Assembly (NCBI GenBank): GCA_020638855.1
Contig: JACKHT010000005.1
Location: 133,376-197,375, forward strand
Direction of reading: 5' to 3'
From: Planctomycetota bacterium
Lineage (GTDB): Bacteria > Planctomycetota > UBA1135 > GCA-002686595
Length of the DNA: 64,000 nt
A program made the translations under genes and the position numbers. This document shows positions 9,901 to 19,300 of this stretch, in pieces. Position 1 is the stretch's first letter; every line of letters starts with the position of its first letter. The notes under the pieces are model-generated. The model saw nothing but the letters and a program-made list of their open reading frames with translations, did not search any database and was not told where the DNA came from.

Positions 9901-10071
9901 CAAATCCGGCGAGGCTGAGAGCGGGTCGACGACCGGCGCGAGTTCGGTATCCGCCGTGTACGTCAAAGCCTCCCCCATACCTCCCTTGGCTGGGCGGCTG
10001 CTCCACCAAAAGAGACCCGTCATCACCAGCAGCACGAACAACCCAGCGAGGAGCAACAGTTTGGTTTTCAT
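6946..10071 (-). CDS. Large exported protein with carboxypeptidase-regulatory-like (Ig-fold) repeats
   Basis: The start at 10071 is supported by an upstream GGAAGGA ribosome-binding site. The 1,041-residue product begins with a basic N-terminus and a hydrophobic segment (about residues 5-24), so it is membrane-anchored or exported. The rest consists of repeated beta-rich modules with patterns such as G-x-V-x-D-x-x-G-x-P and F-x-x-x-x-L-P-P-G-x-Y, which are hallmarks of CarboxypepD_reg-like and SdrD B-like domains; at least eight modules can be picked out. No catalytic motif is visible. Proteins of this kind are common in Planctomycetota and are presumed surface or periplasmic structural or adhesive proteins. 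A shorter protein with similar design lies at 28742-30124. It is the last gene of a minus-strand run starting at 16187. Confidence 0.8.
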   Translation of the reverse strand: MKTKLLLLAGLFVLLVMTGLFWWSSRPAKGGMGEALTYTADTELAPVVDPLSASPDLQKPASAQEDAADQRELVPETDPELAEIQAARAPVGAGHPVQWIEGNVEWPEGTPADEAAEVEARGRPFEWDPRGRRVHRVPVARDGSFRVAVSTDTSAAILKLYGTYVYLRSNKAWKRDSDQPILLKPELGAAIDLYVAVPSQWALPPKGWTCNLTTPGSYMGSRQPGLVDGRRIEARGIAVDEYFLVNAWADGLAAQSYRAQELTPGEKRDVTLTFLPEARLVGTLLDKQGRPVPSGKVLVRSLDEANPYAIFDETGGSEVDQGAFEVRNLPPGDFNLTYRGLGFDVPELVVRGLQAGEVRNVALVADRGMLITGTVHWASGEPAVGATVKVLGLENNSFFSGHGPMSEAEADAEGRFELSGFQEVVSVGLLASGFPPGAAPPEDLSELGRRRWDRENRVLARMDEVRPSARPVAIVLGLEAGDLAGQVVDDQGEPIERFRITATPLLGKAASRKGGGMGAAEGVAAGVLRTNFQDPKGHFLLEGLPAGTWEVYASAMGYRDMPVQTVTIPSTKDVLLTLPRAASVRGTVVNSDEDVVETQVHIERVVAPDSGLDADRRSTKSTKLMGYGFSGLDAGRYRVWASTWEEGNTESEFVDLSVGDHRKDVTLHLPVPGALLGRVHPDWLGGTLDVRLEGPKEYEDSDRRNNDRIHVGEDGRFESKRLPAGTYVASLNRMGEGEGRRREQLALGLQQTIRIQAGQTTQVDFGAPGPESIVLSGRVLRAGEAVERVILTFEGSHDLPKVQCLSGEGGAYRVILPGADRYTIRPQQSGEYRTHVPMVLDVKGPSPVAYDIHLPDAKLILLPQLETGDPILGGYRARDFYLSAAGGSSAIAATSADNGRVVFDRLPPGEYRLTSRQIQPNGTQGGSHLVLLSPRTVVIAEDTPETEIRGVFGVGASLRGTVRGIPAEGPSRIAVFAFAGPEGNQSLGYAQAENGLYRFDSLPPGEVWVSTRWRGGNAGDRVRIELEAKTESVLDVDYLPN

Positions 10072-10325
10072 GTTCCTTCCACAGTGCGTCGGCAGGATCG
10101 CCAATCACCTCACGATCATCTCTCACGATCAAGGTAGAGCCCATGGTAGCGGCTCCATCCAGTACCACGAGTCCAAAATGCCCCGCCCACGCCAGTGCCC
10201 CCCGAAAGCGGCTCTCCTGGCCGGAAACCCATACGCGCCTTCCTTTCAAGCTTCCGACTCGAGCGCAAAGCCTGTGGCCCACTGGCAAGAACATCGGCCG
10301 GGCGATCCCCGCACAGCCCTAGGCC

Positions 10326-11681
10326 TTACTCGCCGCCGCCGTAGCCCGAGGCCTTGAGCGACTCCAATTCTTCTGGAGTCAGCTGCACGTCCTTGCCCTT
10401 GCCCAGTACCGACATGGCGGACTCAATCGTCGACAGTTCCTGGCGCAAGTCCTCCAAGCGCTGGGTGTCCTGCGTGGCAAGGTTTTTCTGCTCGCGTGCA
10501 TCCTCCGCCACGTGGAATAGCTGTTGCGAGCCATCGCCCGACTCAATCAGTTTCCAGCCCCCATCACGCAAAGCCGTGTGGGGTGGACCCCACATGTTCC
10601 CATGCGCCAAAGCACGCCGCGATTCGCCGCCTTTCCCCTCGAGGAACGGCATCAGGCTCTTGCCCGCAAACTGGCGCTCGCCGGCCACATCGGCCCATTG
10701 GCACAGGGTCGGCAACACATCGATCATGCGCACGGTTTGGGGCACGCGCAACCCCGCCTGGGCGCCGGGGCCGACCAGCATAAGCGGCACGTGGATCAGC
10801 TCATCGTAGACCGTATGACCGTGCTCGAAGCCCCCGTGGTCCAAGAACTCCTCGCCGTGATCGGCGCACAAGACGATCAAGGTGTTGTCCAGGAGCCCCA
10901 TGCCCCCCAGACGATCCATCAAACGCCCGATCTCGGCGTCGGTGTAAGCCACCTCGCCATCGTAGAGTTTGGCTGCCCGCGCAATCCACTCGCGGCTCAG
11001 CTCCAGCTTGCCGGCGCGCAGGGCCATCATCTCCTCGCGCGTTCCAAATAAGGTACGGCCGGGCCCGCTTTCCCGATCGGGAGGTGCGGCGTAGCGGCTA
11101 CGGAAAGGCTGCGGAGGGTCGTAGACCGCGTGCACATCGAAGTAATGCAGCAACAGGAAGAACGGCTTGTCCGGCGACTGCTGGGCCATGTAGGCCAAGG
11201 CCGCATCGGTGGTTTTCTCGGCGTTGCGCAGCTCGACGTTGTTCTCGAATGCCGCCACATCGACTTCCTGGAAGTCGCGGGTGACGCCGTATTTCTGCTT
11301 GAGGAATTCGACGTTGACGATGGCATGGGTGGTGTACCCGGCGCGCTGGAACACGCTCGGGGCGGTCACGATTCCCTCGTGCACCGACTGGAACGCACCC
11401 AAACGCCCTCCGGCCCCGTGCTCCTTGGGGTAGAGCGAAGTCATCATCGAAGCGATCGACGGCAGGGTCCAGGGCGCCTGCGAGAAGGCGTTTTCAAACA
11501 CCACTCCCTTTTGGCCCAAGCGATCCATGTACGGGGTGAGTCCCCGTTCGCTGCCCAAGCGGTCCGCCCGCAGGGTGTCGACCACGATCCAAAGGACATT
11601 GGGTTTGGCCGGTTTTGCAGCCGGGCAGCCGACGAGTCCGAGGGCACCAAACGCGAGCAAGAGGGTTAGGATTCGCGACAT
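10326..11681 (-). CDS. Sulfatase/alkaline-phosphatase-superfamily lipoprotein, non-canonical nucleophile site
   Basis: The product is 451 residues from ATG 11681. The N-terminus is a lipoprotein signal with a lipobox ending LVGC (Cys19). The fold signature of the sulfatase family is clear: NVLWIVVDTLRADRLG near residue 28, a nucleophile-region motif APWTLPSIASMM at 69-80, a CADHGEEFLDHGGFEHG metal-binding block and a C-terminal segment on LIHVPLMLVGPG. At the place where true sulfatases have C/S-x-P-x-R (the formylglycine precursor), this protein has T72-L-P-S-I, so the modified cysteine and the arginine are absent. Thr serves as nucleophile in related phospho-transferring members such as LtaS and EptA, so it may act on a phosphate or phosphonate ester or another alcohol ester instead of a sulfate. 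It follows the membrane glycosyltransferase gene by 22 bases. Confidence 0.85.
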   Translation of the reverse strand: MSRILTLLLAFGALGLVGCPAAKPAKPNVLWIVVDTLRADRLGSERGLTPYMDRLGQKGVVFENAFSQAPWTLPSIASMMTSLYPKEHGAGGRLGAFQSVHEGIVTAPSVFQRAGYTTHAIVNVEFLKQKYGVTRDFQEVDVAAFENNVELRNAEKTTDAALAYMAQQSPDKPFFLLLHYFDVHAVYDPPQPFRSRYAAPPDRESGPGRTLFGTREEMMALRAGKLELSREWIARAAKLYDGEVAYTDAEIGRLMDRLGGMGLLDNTLIVLCADHGEEFLDHGGFEHGHTVYDELIHVPLMLVGPGAQAGLRVPQTVRMIDVLPTLCQWADVAGERQFAGKSLMPFLEGKGGESRRALAHGNMWGPPHTALRDGGWKLIESGDGSQQLFHVAEDAREQKNLATQDTQRLEDLRQELSTIESAMSVLGKGKDVQLTPEELESLKASGYGGGE

Positions 11682-11703
11682 CGATCGTATGGGAGAGAGG
11701 GAG

Positions 11704-13803
11704 TCAAGGGCGCGGGGCGATGCGCAGGGGCTCGCCTTTCGCGTACAACGAACGTTCGGCGGCGAGTCGGCGAGCGAACACCGAAGTGCGCTCCTGAGAG
11801 GGTACCGCAGCGAGCGCGCGGTCGATGCTTTGCAAAGCCGAATCGAATTGCCCCACCTCGGCTTGGCAAGCAGCCAACAGCTCCCACTCGCCCAGCGTGG
11901 GGGTCTGGCCCGCAATCCAGGCCTGCATGGCTTGCAGCGCCACGCGTCCATCGCGTTGCTCTGGGCTGGGGTCGGTGCTGAGCTGGCGGATCAGTGCCCC
12001 ATGGGCCGCTTGCGCCACCCCGAGCGAAGGAGCGCTCGCGCGGGCTTTCCGATACCACTCCAGTGCGGCCCGGTAGTCACGTCGCTGACTCGCCAGCCAG
12101 CCCAAATTGAACAGGGCTTTGGGATGGGTGGGGTCGGATCGCAGCACCTCCTCGAACCCCGCCTGCGCCTCGGCGTACTGCTTGCGGCGCAGGGCCAGGG
12201 TGGCGATCTCGGCCCGGATGCTGTTGTCGTTGGGCGCCAAGGATTGGGCTGCGGCCAACTCCTGGGCCGCCAGCTCGAGTTGACCGAGTTCGGCAGCCGT
12301 CATGCCCCGATCCAGGTGCCACTTGTACGGGAACGGACCGGCGTAGCGGGAATCGAACTGCACGAGCCCTAGGGCCAACAGGAACGCCGGCGCCAGAAGC
12401 ACGAGGGTGAGCCGCTTGGCTCCGGGGCGCTGCCACAACGCCACCACCCCGACCGCCCCCAAACACAAAAGGTGCGGCAGCATGGGAACCCGATAGCGGC
12501 TCGCCGCAAAGTACGGCAACAGCGAAAGCCCGAAGCCAAGCACCCACAATCCTTGCACCCAAAGCAAGCGGGCGAGCCGTGGATCGAAAGCCAAGCCTAG
12601 GTGGCGGTCGACCCGGCGCCGGGCGCCGTAGGCGAGCACGCCCCAAACGCAGAGGGCCAGCACCACCAGGAAGCGCACGGGCAAGATGCGCAACACGCTC
12701 GAATGCTGCACTTCCACCCCGACTTCCTTGTTGTGTCCGATTTCCGAAGGACTCAAGAGCAAGCCCGCTTTGGTCACCAAGAGTCCCATTGCCCGAGCGG
12801 GATCCGCTCGCATGCTGGCCCAAGCTTGGTCGGAGAACCAGCGGTTCAACTCGCCATAGCTCAAGGCGCGGCCCAGCTTGCGCTCCACCTGTGCCTTCAC
12901 ATCGGGGTAGTCGAAGCAGGTCCGAAAACGTCCCAACTCCCCCATGTCCGCGTCGATCAGTCCCGTGGCGCCCGGGCCTTGGCCCAGATACAAGTTGATC
13001 CCCGCCGTGGCGGTCAGAGGCAAGAACTCGCCCGTCGCCCGCCAGTTGTGCAGCGTGCCGGGCAAAAGGCCCAGCAACAGTCCCAACGCCATGATCCCCG
13101 CCCGCTGGACACGGTGCCGCAGCGCCACCGAGCGGTGCAACCCAAGCAACGCGACGATCAAGAGCACCGCCGGCAACCCCACGTTGGGCCGCACCAAAGC
13201 CGCCAGCCCAAAACCCACCCCCGCGGCGAGAGCCCAGGCCCAGCGATCCTTGTCCAACAGCCGCAGATACGCATACAAGGCGGCCAAGTCGAGCGCGATC
13301 AGCAAACCCGTGGCCTGCAACTCGCCCTCGAAGTAAACCGGCGCGAAGTGCAACGCCAAGGCTCCCGCCGCCCAGGTCGCCGCCAACGCGCCGGCAGCCG
13401 GGCGCACCGTCCACCACAGGATTCCCACACTGACCACGCCCAAGAGGTGCTGCAACCAAACGGCGAGCGCCAGATCCCCACCACCCAGCCGATAGATCCC
13501 GGCCAAGAACCAGGGATAACCAATCGGGCGGAGGCTCGGGCCCTCGAACACGCTGGCATCGCCTTCGCCCGGGGCCAGCCCGGCGGGCAATCCCGCCATC
13601 GTCCGCGCCCATGCATCGTGGTACTTGGCATCCACCGTCGGCGTCGCGAAGTCGAGCGCATGGCGGTGCTCGAGTCCGTAGGCGAGGCGCACTACCGCTG
13701 CCAGAACCATGGCCAAGACCCACCCATGGCGCAGCCAGCTCGGCGGGCTCGGGGTTTGCGCGGGGCTGGCGGGCGCTTGGGGCTCGTTTCGCGGGGCTGA
13801 CAC
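11704..13803 (-). CDS. Polytopic membrane glycosyltransferase-like protein with C-terminal TPR repeats
   Basis: I chose GTG 13803 (699 residues) because a GAGG site lies 8 bases upstream and the first transmembrane segment follows soon after; an ATG at 13896 would add 31 residues of unlikely composition. The N-terminal two thirds contain roughly ten hydrophobic segments and an early acidic loop (DFATPTVDAKYHDAW) like the GT-C glycosyltransferases (ArnT/PMT family), which use polyprenyl-phosphate sugars and put the active site on the outer face. The C-terminal third, from about residue 500, is tetratricopeptide repeats (for example AEAQAGFEEVLRSDPTHPKALFNLGWLA). The combination is typical of planctomycetal membrane proteins. 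The acceptor is unknown. It lies between the membrane peptidase and sulfatase-fold genes in one direction, suggesting a cell-envelope modification operon. Confidence 0.75.
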   Translation of the reverse strand: MSAPRNEPQAPASPAQTPSPPSWLRHGWVLAMVLAAVVRLAYGLEHRHALDFATPTVDAKYHDAWARTMAGLPAGLAPGEGDASVFEGPSLRPIGYPWFLAGIYRLGGGDLALAVWLQHLLGVVSVGILWWTVRPAAGALAATWAAGALALHFAPVYFEGELQATGLLIALDLAALYAYLRLLDKDRWAWALAAGVGFGLAALVRPNVGLPAVLLIVALLGLHRSVALRHRVQRAGIMALGLLLGLLPGTLHNWRATGEFLPLTATAGINLYLGQGPGATGLIDADMGELGRFRTCFDYPDVKAQVERKLGRALSYGELNRWFSDQAWASMRADPARAMGLLVTKAGLLLSPSEIGHNKEVGVEVQHSSVLRILPVRFLVVLALCVWGVLAYGARRRVDRHLGLAFDPRLARLLWVQGLWVLGFGLSLLPYFAASRYRVPMLPHLLCLGAVGVVALWQRPGAKRLTLVLLAPAFLLALGLVQFDSRYAGPFPYKWHLDRGMTAAELGQLELAAQELAAAQSLAPNDNSIRAEIATLALRRKQYAEAQAGFEEVLRSDPTHPKALFNLGWLASQRRDYRAALEWYRKARASAPSLGVAQAAHGALIRQLSTDPSPEQRDGRVALQAMQAWIAGQTPTLGEWELLAACQAEVGQFDSALQSIDRALAAVPSQERTSVFARRLAAERSLYAKGEPLRIAPRP

Positions 13804-13913
13804 GGTGCCATCCTCGCCCCCCGGTCGCTGCGAGCCAAGCGCAAATCCCCGAACCGATCCTCGCTGCAGGCCCGAATCAAGCCAGCTCCCGCCCATGCAT
13901 CCGGGCTAGGCTT

Positions 13914-16187
13914 CTAGCGCTCGGGCCAAGCGAAGGAGCGGTCCCAACGGGTGCGGTGCCCCAAACGGCGCGGGCTCCAAGCGGGTCCCACCCCGCGCAC
14001 CCAAGCCTGCATGCTGGACGGCAGACCGTCGACCACTTCGCTCACGTCTAGCGACTCTCCGAGCTCCCGACCGAGCCCAAGCCGAACGATGACACCCTCG
14101 GGCGGAACACCGTGCAAGAGCACCCGATGGGAAGCTACCTTCCAGCGCCGCCCCTGGATTTCGATCCAGGCCAGGGCGTCCGTTTGAGTCGACAGCAGGA
14201 AGGTGGGCGCGGCCCGCGTCGAATGCAGTTCCAGAACCAGGGACTCCGCGTCGGGCGCCTCCCTCCAGGTCACCTGGGGTCCCAACTCCTCGCCCGCTGC
14301 CAACGGCGCCTTGCGCCAAGCGGCTTGCTTCCAATCCTCCAACACCGGCCCGGGCACCCGGAACGGTTTGGATTCGAGCTGCCCTTGCCACCCAGCGTGC
14401 CCCTCTTCTTGGATCGCCACAACGTCCAAAGTCCCGGGCCGCTGCGGCGTGTACGGTTCGCGCAAGCCGACGACCGCCACCACAAACACCGCGAGCAGGG
14501 CGCCCGTGGCTCCCATCCAGCGGGACACCGCAGGTTGCAAACCCAAACTAGCCGGGATCAGCAGCATGCTGGGCAAAACCAGCGGCCCCAACAAGGCACC
14601 CGCCTGGCTGAATCCAAACGCGTCGAGCAGGCCCCCATGCAGGGGAACCCAAAGGACCCACAAGAGCGTGGTCAGGAGCACCTGCGCCACGGGCCAGCGG
14701 GGCACAGCCAGCCCATGGACCACAAGCCCCAGCCCCAAGGCTGCGCCGAGAAACAGGTAACCCGCACCTGGAACGTAGTGCGCGGTGCCTACCCCGAGCC
14801 CTGCCATCCAAGTCAGGTTGGCAAGGCTCCACGCTTCGCTCCCCAATCGGCGCAACCTCGGGATCACCCAGGACCAAGCCAAGGCCAACGCGCCGGCTCC
14901 CAACAGCGCGCCCGGTAGGTGCCTCGACCAGAACAGCGGATGCACGCCGCGCCAGGCCTCCAAGCCGCGGGTCGCTCCCCAAGCCAGTGCCAAAGGCAAT
15001 GCGACCACACAAGGCCACAACAGGCAAGCCACCAACCAACGGCGCATCTGCGTGGAATGGGTCAGGAAACGCAACCAAGCCATCAGCGCCAACGCTAGGC
15101 CCGCCAGGGCGGCTCCCCACTGGACGCTCACCGGATACGCCCACAACCAAGTGCCAAGCACATCCAAGTGCACCCAGTCGGGATCGCGCTTGGGGTCGGC
15201 GCTTTGCAACCGACTCGGATCTTGCTCCAGCCCCTCGAGCAAAGCCAAAACGTTGTCACCCTGGTGCTGGAGGCTGCGCAGGCTCGGCCCTTCGACACGA
15301 TCGAGCGGCGAATGGTAATCCGACCAGCCGCCCACGTAGGCAAAGTTCAAGCCCGCCAAGCCCCGATCCAAGAACACGCTCAGGTCGGTATCGTTGGGCA
15401 TGCGCCGGTAGACTTCCACGTACAGCGAAGCCGCCATGGGATTCGGTGCGTGGTCGCGGTACAGCTCGACCCACGGTCGGTTGCCCAACGAAGTCTGGAA
15501 CAAACGGCTCGGACCGCGACTGCCGCGGGCTTCGAGGTTGACCACCAAACCGATCGCAGCCAGGTCGGGATCGTCGCGCACGAACGCACGCGCCCCGTAC
15601 AGCCCCAGTTCTTCCCCCTCGGTGAAGAGCAAGCGTACCCCCAAGCGGGGCTGAGCGCCCTGGGCGGACCGGAAGGCGCGCAGCGCTTCGATCCACGCCA
15701 CACAGCCCGCCAAATCGTCGTTTTCGCCGGGGCCTGCGCTGACCGAATCGTAGTGGGCCACCCCCAGCAGGTGCGGGCCCGGTTCACTGCCTGGAAAACT
15801 CGCGACGAGGTTGTGCACCAAGCCAAAGCGATCGTTCTTGGGCTTTCCGCGCACCCAACTGGTTTGGACTTCGACCGTTGCGCCCAATGCTTCCAAAGCC
15901 TCCACCAAACGCACGCGTACTTCCCCGGCGCGTGCGCTGCCCAAGGGATGCGGGTCCCGCTCGGGAAGGATGCGGCGCAGCGTGGCCTGGGCTCGCTGCG
16001 CGGAAAATCGTTCGAGCGCAGCGTTCGCATCCAAGACCTCTGGCATCCCAGCTTCGGTTCGGACCCAAATCCACAGGCCCAGCCAAACCACCGCACAGGC
16101 GCCCCACGCCAGCCATGTTCCCCGGCCGAGGCTCGGATCCGACGCAGCGCGACTCGCTCGCTCAGGACTGGGTTCGTTGGAAGGCAT
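13914..16187 (-). CDS. M28-family zinc aminopeptidase with C-terminal membrane domain
   Basis: The product is 757 residues. After one N-terminal transmembrane segment (about residues 25-43) comes an M28 peptidase domain with its zinc ligands: HYDS (first His), ENDDLAG (bridging Asp), EGEELGLYG (general base and ligand Glu pair), an Asp/Glu in VNLEARGSRG, and SDYHSPLD (last His). The second half contains about eight hydrophobic segments followed by a soluble tail. This layout, peptidase domain first and a multi-pass domain second, resembles eukaryotic ER metallopeptidase 1 (Fxna) and its bacterial relatives. The active site is predicted to be on the periplasmic side. It is first in a minus-strand run of four envelope genes. 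Confidence 0.87.
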   Translation of the reverse strand: MPSNEPSPERASRAASDPSLGRGTWLAWGACAVVWLGLWIWVRTEAGMPEVLDANAALERFSAQRAQATLRRILPERDPHPLGSARAGEVRVRLVEALEALGATVEVQTSWVRGKPKNDRFGLVHNLVASFPGSEPGPHLLGVAHYDSVSAGPGENDDLAGCVAWIEALRAFRSAQGAQPRLGVRLLFTEGEELGLYGARAFVRDDPDLAAIGLVVNLEARGSRGPSRLFQTSLGNRPWVELYRDHAPNPMAASLYVEVYRRMPNDTDLSVFLDRGLAGLNFAYVGGWSDYHSPLDRVEGPSLRSLQHQGDNVLALLEGLEQDPSRLQSADPKRDPDWVHLDVLGTWLWAYPVSVQWGAALAGLALALMAWLRFLTHSTQMRRWLVACLLWPCVVALPLALAWGATRGLEAWRGVHPLFWSRHLPGALLGAGALALAWSWVIPRLRRLGSEAWSLANLTWMAGLGVGTAHYVPGAGYLFLGAALGLGLVVHGLAVPRWPVAQVLLTTLLWVLWVPLHGGLLDAFGFSQAGALLGPLVLPSMLLIPASLGLQPAVSRWMGATGALLAVFVVAVVGLREPYTPQRPGTLDVVAIQEEGHAGWQGQLESKPFRVPGPVLEDWKQAAWRKAPLAAGEELGPQVTWREAPDAESLVLELHSTRAAPTFLLSTQTDALAWIEIQGRRWKVASHRVLLHGVPPEGVIVRLGLGRELGESLDVSEVVDGLPSSMQAWVRGVGPAWSPRRLGHRTRWDRSFAWPER

Positions 16188-16320
16188 CGTAAGTCCCGCG
16201 CGCCCTAGGGACTAGGTGGTGGGCACGCTGGTGGGAAGCCGGGCCGCTTCCCCGCTGCCGAGCGCAGCCAATCCTGGTCGGGACCCGCGGGGCAGCTTAG
16301 ACTCGGGCCGGAATTCGACC

Positions 16321-19300
16321 ATGAACCAAGCACAACCGCAAATCACTCGCTGGGTATCCATCAGCCTCTTGGTGTGCGCCGCAACCTTGGGATGCGGCAA
16401 GCAACCCACTCCCCCCGCCCCGGGGCCCACCCCTTCGGGCGCTCCGGATCGTGCGGGCGAAAAGGAAACCCCCTGGTCGCAGCTTCACAACCTGGCCTAC
16501 GAGCGCTCCGCTTACTACGCGAACCTGGAGGAATGGCCCGAGGCCCGCGAAGCCATGGCGCCGATCCTGAAGGACGAGCGCGCAACCTCAGAAGATTGGG
16601 TTCGGGCAGCCACGATCGAAATGCAGGCAGGGGCACCAGCCCAAGCCAAGCTGTACCTCGAACGGGGCCAAGTCGACGGGAAGGATAGCCCCGCCGCGCG
16701 CTATGTGCGCGCACGCCTGGCGTCGATGGAATCCGACTCGCTCGAAACCGCGCGAGGTTTGTACGAGGGTCTGCTGCAGGAAGTGCCGCAATGCTTGGCG
16801 ACCAAGTACGCGTTGGGCCGGGTGCTCGAAGACATGGACCCCCCCGATGATGCCACCTGGGAAGCCAACCAAGCGCGGGCGCAAGACTTGTATCGACAGG
16901 TGCTCGATCTGGGGCTGGAGAACGGCGGGGCCTGGTACGTTTCGGCGCTCTACCGCATGTACGTGCTTTCCCTGGAAGATCCCGATCCGAGCGTGCGCGC
17001 CAAGTACGAAGCCGCATGGCGCGGTTTGGAGTCGGTCGGTGCCAAGGCGGTGAGCGTGAGCGTGCTCAACGAAGGCACCCTGGCCGTCATCGCGCCGCCC
17101 AAGCCCCAAGGCAACACCGCGCGCCCGACCCGGGGTGCCCCCGAGTACCGCCTGCGCTCGAAACTGGCCATGCCCGCGGAGGCTAGCGACCTACAAGTGC
17201 ACGACTTCAACGGCGATCGCTTGGCGGACCTGGCCTGGCTCGATGGCCAAGGTTTGACCGTCCAACTGCAGGGCGAGGCGGGTTCGTTCGAGGCCCGCGC
17301 CTGGTTGGGATCCAAGGCCACCCGCTGGTTGGCCGCCGACTTGTCGCGCGATGGTTACCTGGACTTGTTGGTGGCCGAAGGCGCCGAGGTGGTCCTGTAC
17401 GATGTGGATGCTCCCACGGGCGAAGCGAACGACTTCGCGCCCAAGCCCAGCGGGATCCGCGTGAGCCTGCCCGCCGCGCCCGCCGATTGGACCTGGATCG
17501 ACTACGATCACGATGGGGATCTCGACGTGCTGGCCGTGGGCTCGTTCGGCCTGCGCCTGTTGCGCAACGATGGGGCGGGTCGCATCCCCGAACGTCCCGC
17601 CGATCAAGCGCGCGGCGGGTTCACCGATGTGACCGACACGCTCGGGGTGGCTTGCACGCGGCCCTTGGCATGGTGCGCAATCGAAGACTTCGACGCCGAC
17701 CAAGACGTAGACTTTTTGGTGGGCGGAGAAGGCATCACGTTGCTCGCTTCGAGTCTGCGCGGCGGGGCCTTTGAAGACCGAACCGAAGCATTCTTTGGAG
17801 CCCAACGACCCAACGCCTCCAAACCCATGCTGGCGGACGTCGACGGCGATGGCCTGGTGGACGCCCTGTACGCCCGCGATGGCTTGCTGCAATGGCGCTT
17901 CCAAGGCGGCCCGGAACGCGACCGGCAGATCTTGACCCAGGCCCAAGTCACTCCGCTGGCCACCGATCTCGACCTTGATGGCCAGGTCGATGTGATCTGG
18001 CCGGAGAACGATCGTTTGGCGACGGGCTTGCTGGCCGCCGGGCAAGCCTCGCAAACACCGCTGAAGCTCGCAGCACCCGAGGGCCCGAGCCTGGGACTCA
18101 TGGTCGCTGAAATGGATCGCGACCCCAAGGCACCCGTGGCCCTTGAAGTCCTGCGGCGCACCCCGTCGAGCTTGGAGATCTGGGAGAATCCAAAGCCCCA
18201 AGGCAACGGCCTGCGATTGGGTTACCACGGTAAGAAAGACAACGCCGACGGAATCGGCGCGGTGGTCGAAGTGCGCGCCGCTGGGCTCTACCGCCGCGTG
18301 TTCTACCGCGGCAGCGAAGTGATCTTTGGACTCGGCCAGGCGCCACGCGCCGATGTGGTGCGCGTGACATGGCCCAATGGCGTCAGCCGCTCGGAGCTCG
18401 ATGTGGAAGGTGGCGACCCGCTGGCGGAGGACCCGGGCTTGGGCATCCAAACCGAAGGCCTGATCGGTTCGTGCCCGTTCCTGTACGCTTGGAACGGCGA
18501 GTCGTACGGCTTCATCAGCGATGTGCTCGGCATCACCCCGCTGGGGTTGCCCATGGCGCCGGGCATGTTGGTTCCGCCCGATCACGACGAGTACGTGCTG
18601 GTGAAAGGCTCGCAGTTGCAACCCAAGGATGGCTTCTACGAGCTGCAGTTCACCGAGGAGCTGCGCGAAGTGACCTACCTCGATCGCACCCAGCTGCTCG
18701 TCATCGACCACCCCGTCGGCAGCGAGTTGCAGCCCAACGAACGCTTCTGCTTCCCCCCCTTCCCCACGCCCGAACCCCAGCTCTTCGCCGATCCCCTGCC
18801 CCCCATCCGTGCCATGGGCAGCGACGGGCAGGATTGGTCGAGCGAGCTGGCCCAGGTGGACGACCGCTACGCGACTCCCGCCAAGCCCTTGCGTGGGCAA
18901 TTCCTGGGGTTGTCAGAACCCCATTGGCTCGAGCTGGCCTTCGACCCCGACCAGACCCAGGGCGCCAAGCGGCTGCGCTTGGTTTGCACCGGATGGTTCT
19001 ACTGGACCGACGCTTCGGTCAACATGGCGACCGCCTACACGCCGGACTTGGAGTTCACGCCACCGATTCTCTCAGTCCCGGTAGCGGGGCCGGATGGCGA
19101 AACTTGGGTTCCGATCGGCCCCCCGGTGGGTTTCCCTGCGGGCAAAACCAAGACCATGGTCCTGGATTTGACCGGGCTGATCGATGCTTCGGATCCCCGC
19201 ATTCGGATCGACTGCAGCTTGACTTTGTATTGGGATGCGTTGCGCCTCGCCGTTGGCGACATGGACGGCACCCAGCGGGTGACGACGCTCGAGCCCACTT

